Shown here: piece by piece, positions 11,451 through 21,881 of the stretch | Layout of the letters: every line of letters begins with the position of its first letter | How positions within the stretch are numbered: the first letter of the stretch is position 1 | Assembly: GCA_029204225.1 (NCBI GenBank) | Contig: CM055097.1 | Coordinates: 51,248,195 to 51,312,194 of the forward strand | Source: Diphasiastrum complanatum | Taxonomy: Eukaryota; Streptophyta; Lycopodiopsida; Lycopodiales; Lycopodiaceae | DNA: 64,000 bases | Direction of reading: 5' to 3' | The notes under the pieces: model-generated | Told to the model about the DNA's origin: nothing | Databases searched by the model: none | Seen by the model: only the letters and a program-made list of their open reading frames with translations | Translations under genes and position numbers: made by a program

Positions 11451-12192
11451 CTTGTTGTAAAGCATTTTATGAGATTTATCTCAGATTTCAATCTTTGCTT
11501 AGTACCCCCTTGTTCAGATCTTAGAATAAAGACGTGATTTATTATCATTGGTGGATGTAAGTCTTTCAATAGCTTTAAGCAAAAAACCACCCATTGATGC
11601 CATTTTTGAATGTGAAAAAGCACTAGAAACTCTTATGGTTTCTCTAAGAGATCTGAACCTAAAGTCTTCTTGCAATTTAGAAAGCTTATAGACTCAATCC
11701 TATCACTCATGGACCAATCTAGAATGATGGAAATTTAGATTCTAGTCTCAAACTTGCAAAATCACTCCTTAATCTATGATTTTTAGCAATTTCTCTCTTC
11801 AACCTCAACATACACTCAAAAAATCAGAGAAGATCAATTAGTGCACCTAATTCAAGCTTCAATTTTAATTTTTTGGCTGATCTAATCCAGGAACTAATCA
11901 AGGGATTAGATTTACTATAGAAAATGCTTGATTTTGCACTGAAAATCACTCAAATTGGGTATGTGAGTCAAATTCTACAAATTTTTGAAATTTCTCAGTC
12001 AAAATGGAGCTGTATGGCCTCACACGTGTGAAAAGAATTCCTACAGCCCACAACAAGATTTGGACCAAAATTTTTGAGGATAGCTATCAAATACAACTCG
12101 CTACACAAAATTTGACTAGTTTCCAAAAAATTGCTAATTTTGGCTTTGATTTGGATTAATCCTATCAATTTCAACAAAACCTCTTGTACTAG
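11451..12192 (-). other. Copia leader remnant next to a minus-strand PBS
   Basis: This DNA lies downstream (minus strand) of the copia primer site at 12193-12204, where gag should start, but no gag is present. It includes a CACACGTGTG palindrome at 12021-12030, in the same place relative to the PBS as one at 24436-24445 in the better element. It is probably the stub of a deleted element. Confidence 0.55.
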
Positions 12193-12204
12193 GCTCTGAT
12201 ACCA
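12193..12204 (-). promoter_or_regulatory. Copia primer binding site, initiator tRNA-Met type
   Basis: Minus-strand TGGTATCAGAGC is the canonical plant copia primer site complementary to the 3' end of initiator tRNA-Met. It directly abuts an LTR ending in CA. Confidence 0.9.
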
Positions 12205-13002
12205 TGTGCAAAAAGTACAAAAAGGACCAAGAGGGATTGGTTGTTAGATTACTTGATCTATCAATCTACTTGAGATTAAGATCAATCTAGATCAATTCTA
12301 GATGCAAAATCCTAACAAAAACAATCATTAATTGAAGGTAGGTGTACTTTCTGGTTTCACACGTGTGAAAACTTTGTCTGAGTATGGACTCCAACCTGAA
12401 AATCAATTACACATTGATAGCACCTCAAAACAATCAAAACAAATATAGACAAATGAAGGGAATCACTCAAAATTGCTTCCAAAATCAAGATTGGTGTCTC
12501 ACATTGATTATGGCCAAATAAGCCTCTATATATACACTTTTGGAGGTTGAGGTACTGATCATGCATCAGATCTCACACGTGTGAGGATGCCTTGTCACCA
12601 TCATGCAATTTGACACTTGGATCAAAACTTTCCATTTTGGGCATTTTTAGTATATTTTCCTACTATATGGAGATCTTCATGAAAATCTTCTAGAAGCAAA
12701 AACTCGCCTACTTCAGCTATTTCCACACATGTGAGCTGTCCTCTACACATGGGATGTGACACCTATTCAAAATATTTGGCTCATGCAATCATTAGATTGG
12801 TGCCATGTGTCATATCTCTAGAAAACTAGTTTTTGGCCATTTTAGCCACTAGAACTTGAATTAAATCATATGTACAACATATATGATTATGGTACATGAA
12901 AAGTACACTAGTTTCACACGTGAGAACAGGCTCCACACATGTGTGTCTATCCTATATACAAGATTTTTGGCCTCTACCAAGCTTATTTTTGCATTTTTCA
13001 CA
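12205..13002 (-). repeat. Copia 5' LTR, G-box family
   Basis: A 798-bp LTR running from TGTGAAAAATGC (minus strand, at 13002) to …TTTTTGCACA at the PBS. Its outer ~480 bp are nearly identical to 41995-42474, the 3' LTR of another element, which fixes the TG boundary. It holds the palindrome TTTCACACGTGTGAAA (12355-12370), CACACGTGTG at 12574-12583 and a paired CACGTG/CACATG motif near 12915-12944. A TATA-like TATATATA is present near 12.53 kb. Confidence 0.88.
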
Positions 13003-14320
13003 TATAGTGTCTTGTGGAGACCAACTACCACCTACATTGGTTGGTCAATCAGAAAGAAAGCAGGTGAAGCTGCAAGAAAAGAATTAAAAAAAAAAAATCA
13101 AAGAAATCCAATTGACAAGGCCAATACCAAAGAAAAAATTAAGAAGCAAGACAAGATCTTGGCCGAGTCTCAACAAATAACGGATCAAAGGAAAGATGAA
13201 GACGACAATGGACTTGTGGGACAAAGTAAACTCCACACCAAGTAATTGGTGATCAAAGCTTGACACTACAAAGATCTAAAGCTGCAACTGTAATATTATC
13301 AATTCCTTCACCTTCCACCAAACCCCTCATCATGTTTTCCTACCATCATCAACCTATCCGTCCAATCTATTTCTACCACAAATTTCGTAACCTCCTTGAA
13401 GGATGAAAACCCAGGGTTTGTGTGACCTACCAATTGAAGGTTCTACTCTTCTCGTTGAGACAAGGGTGTCGATGAGGCCGGGACTTCGACTGGGAGAAGA
13501 ACTGAGAAAATACCCAAAAGTAGAAAGGAATATACAAAGAGTTCCAAGGTGATTGATGAATATCTGGCAAGACTTACGAGAAAATTTGTCTGAGAAATCC
13601 AAAGAAAAGGTCCAAAGGCAACTTGATGATCAAAAAGAGTCCGAAGATTTTCAAAAAACGATATGTTCAGATGATCGAGAGCTGGTATACATACAAGGTT
13701 ATACCAGTGGTTAGGCCTTATCTGGGACCTATTTTGTTGGGCATAAAACGAGATTCATCACACTCAAAGCCATCAGAAAGGAGAGGCTACGAGAAGTCTC
13801 TTGACAAAAAGAAAGCCGTGAAAGAACAAGCAAGAGACTCTCGGTAATCTGTTGCGACTTTGAGTTTTTCCGAGATACCTAACAACACAACCAATACGTT
13901 ATTGGTTTTACATAGGCAAATGCTGATTCATGTCTTTCCAAGAATCAAGCGTCAAAGCAGAGGCATTGTAGTGGGACCTGCAATACTATAGAGGGAGGAT
14001 AATGTTAGCTGATGCCACACCCCTGAGGTGTCAATGCAGTGCCTCATCACCCAAAAAGGGTTTCCAACAGAGATGAAGTTGAGAGCCGAGTCTGAGAGCA
14101 TGAGAATTATTAGTGCTAGGCTAAATGAATATTCTATGAGGGCCCATGGTAATTCCCAAAAGATGGATAGCCATGTGGGAGCTAGCAATTTAGACTATTT
14201 CAACTTGAGTTATGTTTTTAATAAAGAGGCCTCCTATTATCACGTAAGAGGTGGAACTCAAATCATTATAGATTGGGATTCTCAGTTGCAAGAAGTGGAC
14301 TCCAAAATATGATACAATCG
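13003..14320 (+). other. Unrecognised coding-like remnants
   Basis: Interrupted plus-strand frames: a Lys-rich stretch (13052-13245), a Ser/Arg/Lys-rich stretch (13.44-13.85 kb) and a 95-codon frame at 14028-14312. They look like pieces of one decayed gene or TE, but I recognise no domain in them. Confidence 0.3.
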
Positions 14321-14531
14321 TGTTCTACAGCTCCTGGGTATAGATAGAGGCCTCCACCATGAGTTTCATAGCATGTGTCTTGTACCGAAATGTTGTTGCT
14401 TTGTCAATTAAAGATTCTACTACTTGCATTTCCTTTCGTGCTCCATCTTCATGTGTATAGTTTGGGTACTGATGTACGAATGTGTTTGTTGTTGTTAATT
14501 CTCTCTTAAGGATTGGTTTGGGATTAGTATA

Positions 14532-14813
14532 AGGTAGATGTACAGGGCTTGGAGGCTGATCCACCTTTTCACTTAGTTCAGATACATCTTAGTTATCGGC
14601 TCCTTCAAGAGTTCTTCTTACAACTGTTGAGTGACAGTTTTAACAAGCACTTTGTAGGATTCCCATTTGCTTTGTGATTACCATCAGGTAGATGTGCAGG
14701 ACTTGGAGATTGATCCACCATTCCACTCACTTCTGATGTTTCCTGGTTTCTGGCTCCCTAAGGAGTTCTCCTTACAACTGTTGAGTGACAGTTGTAGAAA
14801 GCACTTTGTAGGT
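14532..14813. repeat. Tandem duplication, two ~128-bp copies
   Basis: Copies at 14532-14660 and 14686-14813 (period about 154 bp) share GGTAGATGT, the CTTGGAG-TGATCCACC phrase, CTTACAACTGTTGAGTGACA and GCACTTTGTAGG. Divergence is visible but modest. No gene is recognised here; a 79-codon minus-strand frame (14325-14564) overlaps the first copy. Confidence 0.8.
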
Positions 14814-14897
14814 TTTGTGATTTCAGTTTTAAAGAGGTTGTGTTGATTCTGTGATTTCACTAGGAGTAGATTTGGTTTAGTTCCATGATGATTCTGT

Positions 14898-15724
14898 TGT
14901 TGGGGGTATTCCCAACATATTGTAAGTAAATAATATCGGCAAATAAAATGTGTTGCGAGGGCATGGCATCCTGTGCGTATAAGCCCATGGCCCAATGAGC
15001 ATGCAAGTTGAGTTGTAAATAGAATAATAGACTGGGGCCCCTTTGTAATTAAAATAAAACTTGAGACCAAAAGTCATTTTAAACTTAAAAGTCTATTATT
15101 TTAGAGATGGGTCCAAATGGAGACTCACATGAATCATGTGAAATCCAATGTACTTTTTTGAGACCTTTGGATAAATTTGGGTCCAAGATGAATGGATAGG
15201 ATTAGTGTACATATTAGCCAATAGTATTTTGGATCAACGGCCTTCCCCATTTATAAAAAAGCACCTTATGTACAATATTTTACATGCTTAATGAGAAGGA
15301 GAAAGCTCTACCATTTTTGGAAGAGAAGCATCCTCGTTTGCTATTCAATGCTTGATATTGCTATTGTTGCTTTCTATTTGCTTCAAGTTTATGCTTTCTT
15401 GGTTTCCATAGTTCATGTTTCTCCTTTAGCAAGTAAAATGAGCATTTGAGCTAACCTCCACTCTCACTCTCACTCTCTATCCCTCTCTTTCTCTCTTCTC
15501 CTCTCAACCTCTTTTATTCTTCTCTTCTCTTTCACCCAAAAGCAAGATGAAGGTTAGGTTAGTGGAGTAGAGTTAGGGGTGTGTAGTGTTAGTGGTGGTA
15601 GAGTTAGAGAAAAAGTAGAGAACTAACTTAAAATAGCATATGTTCATAGTTAGGCACCTATCCAGTGATCTAACCCTTGTTGACAGGCGGGAGGGCTATA
15701 CTACGTGCGATCTTTGACCCTACA
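14898..15724 (+). repeat. Gypsy 5' LTR with tRNA-Asp PBS downstream
   Basis: An 827-bp segment from TGTTGGGGGTATTCCC to CCCTACA. Inside are a TATA-like TTTATAAAAAAG near 15.25 kb and a CT-rich run at 15.46-15.53 kb, placed as expected for promoter and untranslated R region. It abuts the primer site at 15726. The left boundary rests only on the TG/CA rule. Confidence 0.68.
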
Positions 15725-15725
15725 G

Positions 15726-15743
15726 TGGCGTCATTGCCGGGGA
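15726..15743 (+). promoter_or_regulatory. Primer binding site, tRNA-Asp type
   Basis: TGGCGTCATTGCCGGGGA matches the complement of the plant tRNA-Asp 3' end (TGGCGCCGTTGCCGGGGA) with two C/G-to-T/A type changes. It is one base from the LTR end. This primer type is used by plant Athila/Tat-like gypsy elements. Confidence 0.85.
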
Positions 15744-16870
15744 TAGGTTTTCACTAACTAGTTTAGCTGCATTTTAGCTATTTCTTGCTTTTTGGAGTAG
15801 TTTAAGGTAGATTTTCGGGTGTTTAGAGAGCTAGTTTTATGTATTTTTTTGTGTTTGGACTATTCACAGCTAGCGGAGGAGGTGTGAGAGGGTAGAGGAG
15901 GCCCTGAACAGCCTCTAAGGGCTTGACATCCCAACCAAAACTTGAGAAAACCCAAAAAACACACCAACCTGCATTTTGGAGAGAAAAAGAGCCTAAAATC
16001 TCATCAAAATTTAATATCTCCAAAACCAGTGAGAGTTAACCCTTGCACGACTGGCAGCAGCTCCAGGGTACTATCCCAGACCTACATAGAAGCCTGCAAG
16101 AGTTAAATCCAAGCAGATTGCAAAAAAAAAAAAAAAATCATCATAAAATTTCAAAAGCCCCTTGTAAAAATCCAAAAAATACAAATCTTCACCAGAATTC
16201 CCGTAGAGCCCTCTGAAGTTCCATCTTAGTGAGACCAGAACATAGAGAGCCCTCTGAAGTTCCATCTCAGTGAGACCAGGACACAGAGAGACTTGCGAGA
16301 GTTACTTCACAGTCTAAGTTCCTGTGCGAGAGTTCCCAGTGAAAAAAAGGTGGGAAAATACCAAAGAACCCTCGCAGACACTAAAATTTTTAGTTCTAGT
16401 GGGCAAGAACCCTCGTAGAGAATTCTGAAGTTTTAGCTTAGTGAGACTAGGACACAAAAGAGCCTACGAGAGTTAGTTTGACTCCAATAAGTAGAAAATT
16501 GGGTTTAAGTGCTAAAAAATCACTAAAAATGAAGATCCAGCTAATCCTTCCAGAGAGAACTCTCGTAGACCATTCCAATTGATCCAGAATATCAATTTCC
16601 ATCAGTGATGAAGCCTGCGAGAGTTAGTATTGAGAATTGGTGAAGATCAAGCCAAAATAGTGGTTTTGAACCCTCGCATACAATGAAATTTTTACTTCTT
16701 GCGAAAGTTAACTCTTGTAGAGAATTTCAGAGTCAGATCTGAGCCAGATTTAGCTCCTCTGATCCTGCGGAGTTACTTCTCAAGGGTATTAAAGATATCA
16801 AGGTTTTTTATTTGCAAAACAACTAAAGAACCCTTATCGTGAATGGAGAAGAGAGCAGGAATATTGCTTA
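15744..16870 (+). repeat. Repetitive gypsy leader with GCGAGAGTT motif
   Basis: About 1.1 kb after the PBS in which GCGAGAGTT, CCCTCGCAGA/CCTCGTAGA and GAAGTTCCATC phrases recur. A 41-bp unit is perfectly in tandem register at 16205-16245 and 16246-16286 with few changes, and a third diverged version lies near 16.42-16.47 kb. No gag frame is visible behind it, so the element is gutted. Confidence 0.7.
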
Positions 16871-17774
16871 ACAGCTCTCCCATTCTAATCAGCTGCTAAA
16901 TGCAAAAATAGTCTAATAGACAGCTTATGCTAAATGTAATCACAGCTTTAAGTGTTCTAATTGCCCAACATGATCTTAAAAATATAAATTCATACTCTAA
17001 AACAAGAGTATAGTCCACCGCAGAGATTGGAGATGGTTTGTATGTGGTACTACTAAAATCAGATTTAACATGAAGTATAGTTCTGAAGTAAATAGAAGAG
17101 CAGTATGATAACGCGAGTTCCTCAGGCGTCAAAGATAGCCACCATTTGATCAAAAACTGAGGAGTCATAGACGTCCGTATTCTGATCAGAGTGAGTAAAT
17201 AAGCGCGATCAAACAACAGTAAAAGTGCATTCAATCACAACAAGCATTCATCTACGTTGTACACAAATAAAAACAAGCTGCTACTATATTACACTGAAAC
17301 ACAATACAAAATAGCAATTACAACAAAAAATGACGACGTAATTGGATGTCCAAATAATGTGTCTCATGGACGGAGCAACCACTAATCTATGCTCGGCCAA
17401 TCTATTTATAGATTTCATTCGTGTATTGATTACATTGAATGCTTGTCACCTAATTAGGAAAGCCATTGTATCTGGAAATATATGGCTTTTGAGACAACTG
17501 TACACAATGTATACGGTCAATAATTTAGCATCGTTGACACGGACGAGGACGTCACAAATTTTCTCACTTTGCATTTTACGTGAAGTGGTTTTCTCTCACT
17601 TCGCAAATTTTGGGAAGTGACTGGGAATGTTCCTTGTTCAATATAGACGACCTTCGACATTTTCTCTCTCTTCGGGATTTTGCGAAAAAGCTGAAGGTGC
17701 CCTTGAAACAGTTTAACTTATAGATGACCTTCAAGAATTTTCTCTCTCTTCGTATTTTTCAAGAAAATGCGAAA
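16871..17774. other. No recognised gene
   Basis: A 112-codon minus-strand frame (16896-17234) and a 92-codon plus-strand frame (17342-17620) exist but carry no motif I know. Repeated TTTTGCGAA and CTTCGC words appear from 17.55 kb on. Confidence 0.3.
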
Positions 17775-17970
17775 AAGCCAAAGGTATTAAAAATAGTTAA
17801 ACTTTTGAGCTATACAAGTTAAACTTTTGAACTATGCAAGTGTCGCATTTTGGAGAAATGTGAAAAACCAGAAGCTATTGAAAACATAGTTCATTTCTGC
17901 AGACTATCATGACACTTAGTGTATTTCTGCAGACTGTTGTGACACTTAGTGTATTTCTGCAGACTGTTGA
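17775..17970 (+). repeat. Dispersed repeat R2 with 30-bp tandem units
   Basis: 17775-17905 is an inverted copy of 51290-51440 (shared TTAAACTTTTGAACTATG, GCATTTTGGAGAAATGTGA and GTTGAAAACATAGTTCATT-like phrases). From 17891 to 17970 a 30-bp unit containing GACACTTAGTGTATTTCTGC is tandemly repeated about 2.7 times. The pattern suits a terminus of a DNA transposon, but no transposase is attached. Confidence 0.7.
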
Positions 17971-18709
17971 AAAAGTAATATAAATCTGCAGACGTGTTCT
18001 AAATGCTAGTTCTTGGAAGTCCTTGAAGATGGCCAAGTCTTCAACATCTGAACTTGAAATTATGACAGAATTGGTTACCCTTTGCTGGAATCAGCTGGAA
18101 GTCCGTTGTAGATGTTTTTCAAATAAATTGGCTGTCTAAGTTTGTGATTCTTGTAGGTATCAAAGGAGTAGACGTAGAACCAAAGTTGGTTTCACCTGAC
18201 CCTAGAACAATGATCAATAAACATGCAGGAAGAATCATGAAATAGAAATTAGTCATTCACCAAGGAGGAAACTGTGGGCTTAATTTTCAACATGAATGAT
18301 TTTGTAAAAACTCTCATAAATATCAATATATTTCTCAATTTCTAAGATTGTACGTACATGTGTGTCCTGTATTTTACAATGGATGTTTTTCCCCCATTGT
18401 TTCTATTTTTTTATAAGCCCATATTTATTCACAGGACGTTACATCAAAAATGTATATCGCTATTTAAATTATTATTTACAAGTTAAAGAAATATGGGTTA
18501 TTTCCACCCTGCACTAGTGTCAGCTGTGGAGTTGATTGCCCTCCCGTTTCTGCAGTTAGACTGGGTGTTGCATGAGATAATAAGTTCACCAACATTTGTT
18601 GACAAAACTCATATATCTCATTCATTGTAAATGCTCGACATTTATACTACAAATCCAAAATAACTGGGTCAATTGACTTATCAAAAAACAAATCAAAAAT
18701 AATAAAAAA
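17971..18709. other. No recognised gene
   Basis: AT-rich DNA downstream of the Ulp1-like remnant. I see no coding region, repeat or RNA gene I can support. Confidence 0.4.
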
Positions 18710-19645
18710 TTAAATAGTTAGACCATTAACTAGTCTATCTACTTCTCGTATTTCTGGAGCCCTGGATTGCATGTTGTACCACTCTAAAAAGTCCTGTATA
18801 TTGTGGATGGAGAACCAGCCATAGTTGTGTCCATCATCTTGTTGAGTTGACTGAAATCACAAAAGGTATAATAGGATAGTTGTGCACTCTAAAACAAAAA
18901 ATCAAACTGCTTATCAGATACCTGATGATAAATACTTACTTTTGCTCAACAATCTCTAGGTGGCTACTTATAGTGGCTCCATCCAGCCTGGGCAAAAATT
19001 GCACCATTTTGCTATACATGAGGTCCACTTCGGCATGGGTGGAGCTCAAGGAATTCATTTTTAAACAAGTGAGATTAATGCTCCCATCTGAATCTTTCAT
19101 GAGGGAGATTATATGCATACTCCAATGCTTACTGCAAACAAGAGATAATTACTTAAACTGAAGGAATTACTAAACCCAAAATAAAATGTCACTTGAATAT
19201 ATTCTATGTAATCACCTACTTTTGGCAGTATGGAACAATGAAAACTTTGGTCTCCGAAGTTGTGTGTAGAAGATATTTCGTCGCCTGAGTTGGACTATGA
19301 AAGCTATGTGCAAAAAAGGACAACACAACTCCAATGTCCTTGCTATCTTCGCATTTCCATCTATTTGCAAAATACTTTAAACTAGCCTCCACAACTAGAT
19401 CTGATATATCTGTTGTCTTCTCTTTCAAGGCATCACAAAAGTCTTTATTTATGTGATTTACCTAATTAAATGAATTTAGACAAAAAGAAAATTGACCTCC
19501 TAACCTATCTATCTCTCCCACAACATACTCTTCAATATAGTACTCGTCAAAAACTATATATCTCTCAAAATCCAAAATTGAATCTTTTGGATCAACATGA
19601 AATCTTACACAGAGGTCTTTGTAAAGCCACCAACCATAGCACGTG
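18710..19645 (-). pseudogene. Ulp1-like (C48) cysteine protease remnant, catalytic residues replaced
   Basis: Minus-strand exons with good splice signals: 19645-19220 (WLYKDLCVRFHVDPK … KVFIVPYCQ), 19131-18940 (NKHWSMHIISLM … LKMNSLSSTHAEV) and 18850-18710 (QQDDGHNYGWFSIHNIQ to TAA). The order HW, then (D)SL, then Q…CGW is that of Ulp1/SENP-type deSUMOylating proteases and their TE-borne relatives. Here the catalytic His is kept, the Asp position is Asn (MNSL for MDSL) and the Cys position is Tyr (NYGW for DCGW). A TAG at 19462-19464 interrupts exon 1, and joining exons 2 and 3 needs a one-base frame correction. The 5' end is cut by repeat R1. I infer a dead gene; whether it was a host gene or TE cargo is open. 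Confidence 0.66.
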
Positions 19646-19652
19646 AGCTAAG

Positions 19653-19985
19653 TCTCCAAATCAAGAAATTTGAAGATCCCCAATTCCATTGTCTCATCTC
19701 AATCTCTTGTTGCATGCATGTGTCCAGCTGGCAAATGTGAATGATATAAGGGACACCTTAGCCTTACACATGATGGAAGGATCTGGGTAGAGAAATTTTT
19801 TTCCATGCGAGTCTAGGACTCCTTACTTGGAATAATGTTGTTTGCCTGGCTACTATTATATTGCCTAATGAACACATCGGTCTTTTTTCTCTTGACGATT
19901 GTTATGAAACAAAATTATTATCTGAAAAACAGAATCCATATCTAAAAAATAAAATCTTATTTTCTTTGTCTTGGTTTGATTGGTT
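19653..19985 (+). repeat. Dispersed repeat R1, copy 1
   Basis: Direct homologue of 49863-50205, sharing CTCTTGTTGCATGCA, GATGGAAGGATCTGGGTAGA, CTAGGACTCCTTACTTGG and the GAATAATGTTGTTTGCCT phrase. The left edge coincides with the truncation of the Ulp1-like gene, so R1 is a mobile or duplicated unit of about 340 bp. No protein is encoded. Confidence 0.8.
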
Positions 19986-20298
19986 TCTGCACATTCTACT
20001 TTGTAAGGAGTCCAACAGTGAATAAGCATCTTATGCCCTACCACTACAACAACAATGATGATCTCGCAATGATCTAAGGATAAAGATGGGTGAGATTGAC
20101 ATCTCCTTAGATCATATGATTTACTGTTCACCCTTAGATCCACCATTGTCACTGTAGTAGCATTGGTGTGAAACATGCTAATCTCTAAAAATTGGGAATA
20201 AAATGTCACATGTGCTCAAATAATTTCCAAAAAATAAAACAACACAAACTCACCTATAAGCTCAAAGTTCTCTCACTGGCTTGCTCACTATAGAAGGA
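19986..20298. other. No recognised gene
   Basis: Short stretch between repeat R1 and a fold-back. It contains a CACTACAACAACAA word near 20.04 kb but no matching second end was seen. Confidence 0.3.
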
Positions 20299-20390
20299 TT
20301 TGAGCAGATGACATTATGCTTGATAAGGAGTCATAGACGAGGCTCAGAGGGTGTAAGACTCCTTATCAAACAAGTTGTCATTTGCTCAGG
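20299..20390. repeat. Fold-back inverted repeat
   Basis: Arms at 20299-20332 (TTGAGCAGATGACATT … ATAAGGAGTC) and 20357-20390 (GACTCCTTATCAAACAAG … TTTGCTCAGG) are inverted relative to each other, about 29 of 34 positions pairing, with a 24-bp loop. It could be a small fold-back element or a hairpin transcript. Confidence 0.75.
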
Positions 20391-20586
20391 CTCCTTCCAT
20401 TGTGCAATGGATAATTGAGCAATTTTTACATGCTCATTATGAAATAGAATTAACATTTGGAAAACATAATGAACTTTTCAAAGAAGAAAAGTGGTGGTGG
20501 TTACAAGAGTGCTATCCATTCTACTCCATAAGCAACCTAAGCAAGAACTTTGTGGGAAGAACATGGCCTTGCCTGGGCAATAGGAA

Positions 20587-21362
20587 TGTAGTGGGTTTCT
20601 TTCCTTGCCTACCCTCAACCCAAGATCTAACCAATCTAGCATCAAGGAGATGAAGCTAGTTGTCACGCGTAGATTCGTTCCCATGAGAGCGATAGCATAT
20701 CTCAGATTTCAACATGAATTGAAGATCCACATCTAATCTCTAACATCCATTAACCCTAAGCATTAACACTACAACCATTAACACTATGATCCACAATGAA
20801 GATAGCTTATTCTTTCTCTCTCTCCCATTCTCCTCACAAACAACATAAGAACATGCAATCCCAACAATATTCAGATCCAACAATTATCAAACACAACAAA
20901 AGCATGAGAGATGGAGGAAAAGAGTTAGAGAGCAAGGACATTCCACATCCACTTCATAAGAGAACCAATCTACTTGTATTGAAGAAAAGATGGAACATGT
21001 TTTCCAAACTCGCGTTTGGCACTATTTATAGTAGAGAGGAGGACCTTGGCCTCAAAATCCTATTAGCCCATTTCTACCTGCCTAACTATTCAAACTTAAA
21101 ACAGAGTGGGAACCCATTCAATAAATGGAGGAAACCAATTTGAATTTGAATTTGAACCAATTTTGGTGGGAGTCCCAACTTTATTCACTAACTTGACATT
21201 TAGGCTTGCAACATTAAAAGTCCCGCAAAAAGGCCTAAAGTCCTTTCATTGACTTTCTAATTATCAAATATCTATGTGATCATCGGGCTACTTACACACG
21301 CAGGGTGCCAAATCACTCTCACTAGGGTTAGGGTTGCCTCAAGATTCGCAAACCCTCCAACA
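20587..21362 (-). repeat. Gypsy LTR, copy 1 (minus strand)
   Basis: A 776-bp LTR whose minus strand runs TGTTGGAGGGTTTGCG … GAAACCCACTACA. It shares blocks with the copies at 21402-21881, 23284-23424 and (plus strand) 7496-7736. It contains a minus-strand TATA-like CTATAAATAG near 21.03 kb, a TTTGAATTTGAATTTGAA run at about 21.14 kb and a CT-rich run near 20.82 kb. No target-site duplication could be matched. Confidence 0.8.
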
Positions 21363-21401
21363 CTTTCCCTAATAGCACTCCTATACTGGCTAGTTCAGTC
21401 C

Positions 21402-21881
21402 TAGTGGGTTTCTTTCCTTGCCTACTCTCAACCCAAGATGAAGCTGTCATAAATTTGTTCCCATGAGAGTGGTATCATATCTCAGATTTCAACATAAATT
21501 GAATATCCACATCTAATCTCTAATATCCATTAACCCTAAGAATTAACACTACAACAATTAACATTATGATCCACAATGAAGATAGCTTATTCTTTCTCTC
21601 TCTCCCATTCTGTCTCACAAACAGCATAAGAACATGCAATCCCAAGAATATTCAATTTGAATTTGAATTTGAACCAATTTTGGTGGGAGTCCCAACTTTA
21701 TTTACTAACTTGACATTTAGGCCTGCGACATTAAAAGTCCCACAAAAAGGCCTAAAGTCCTTTTATTGACTTTCTAATTATCAAATAACTATGTGATCAT
21801 CGGGTTGGACTTACACGCACAGGGTGCCAGATTCCTATCACTAGGGTTAGGGTTGTCTCGGGATCCGCAAACCCTCCAACA
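21402..21881 (-). repeat. Gypsy LTR, copy 2 with internal deletion
   Basis: A 480-bp version of the neighbouring LTR in the same orientation, 40 bp away. About 300 bp are missing between an ATATTCA word and the TTTGAATTTGAA run, which removes the TATA-like site. It lies on the 3' side (minus strand) of the gag remnant, so it may be that element's 3' LTR. Confidence 0.78.

Noticed and set aside
16896-17234. 112-codon minus-strand frame
   Set aside because: No motif, no splice or upstream context, and hydrophobic composition expected of AT-rich DNA.
20036-20050. CACTACAACAACAA word as a CACTA transposon end
   Set aside because: No inverted partner end, target-site duplication or transposase was found.
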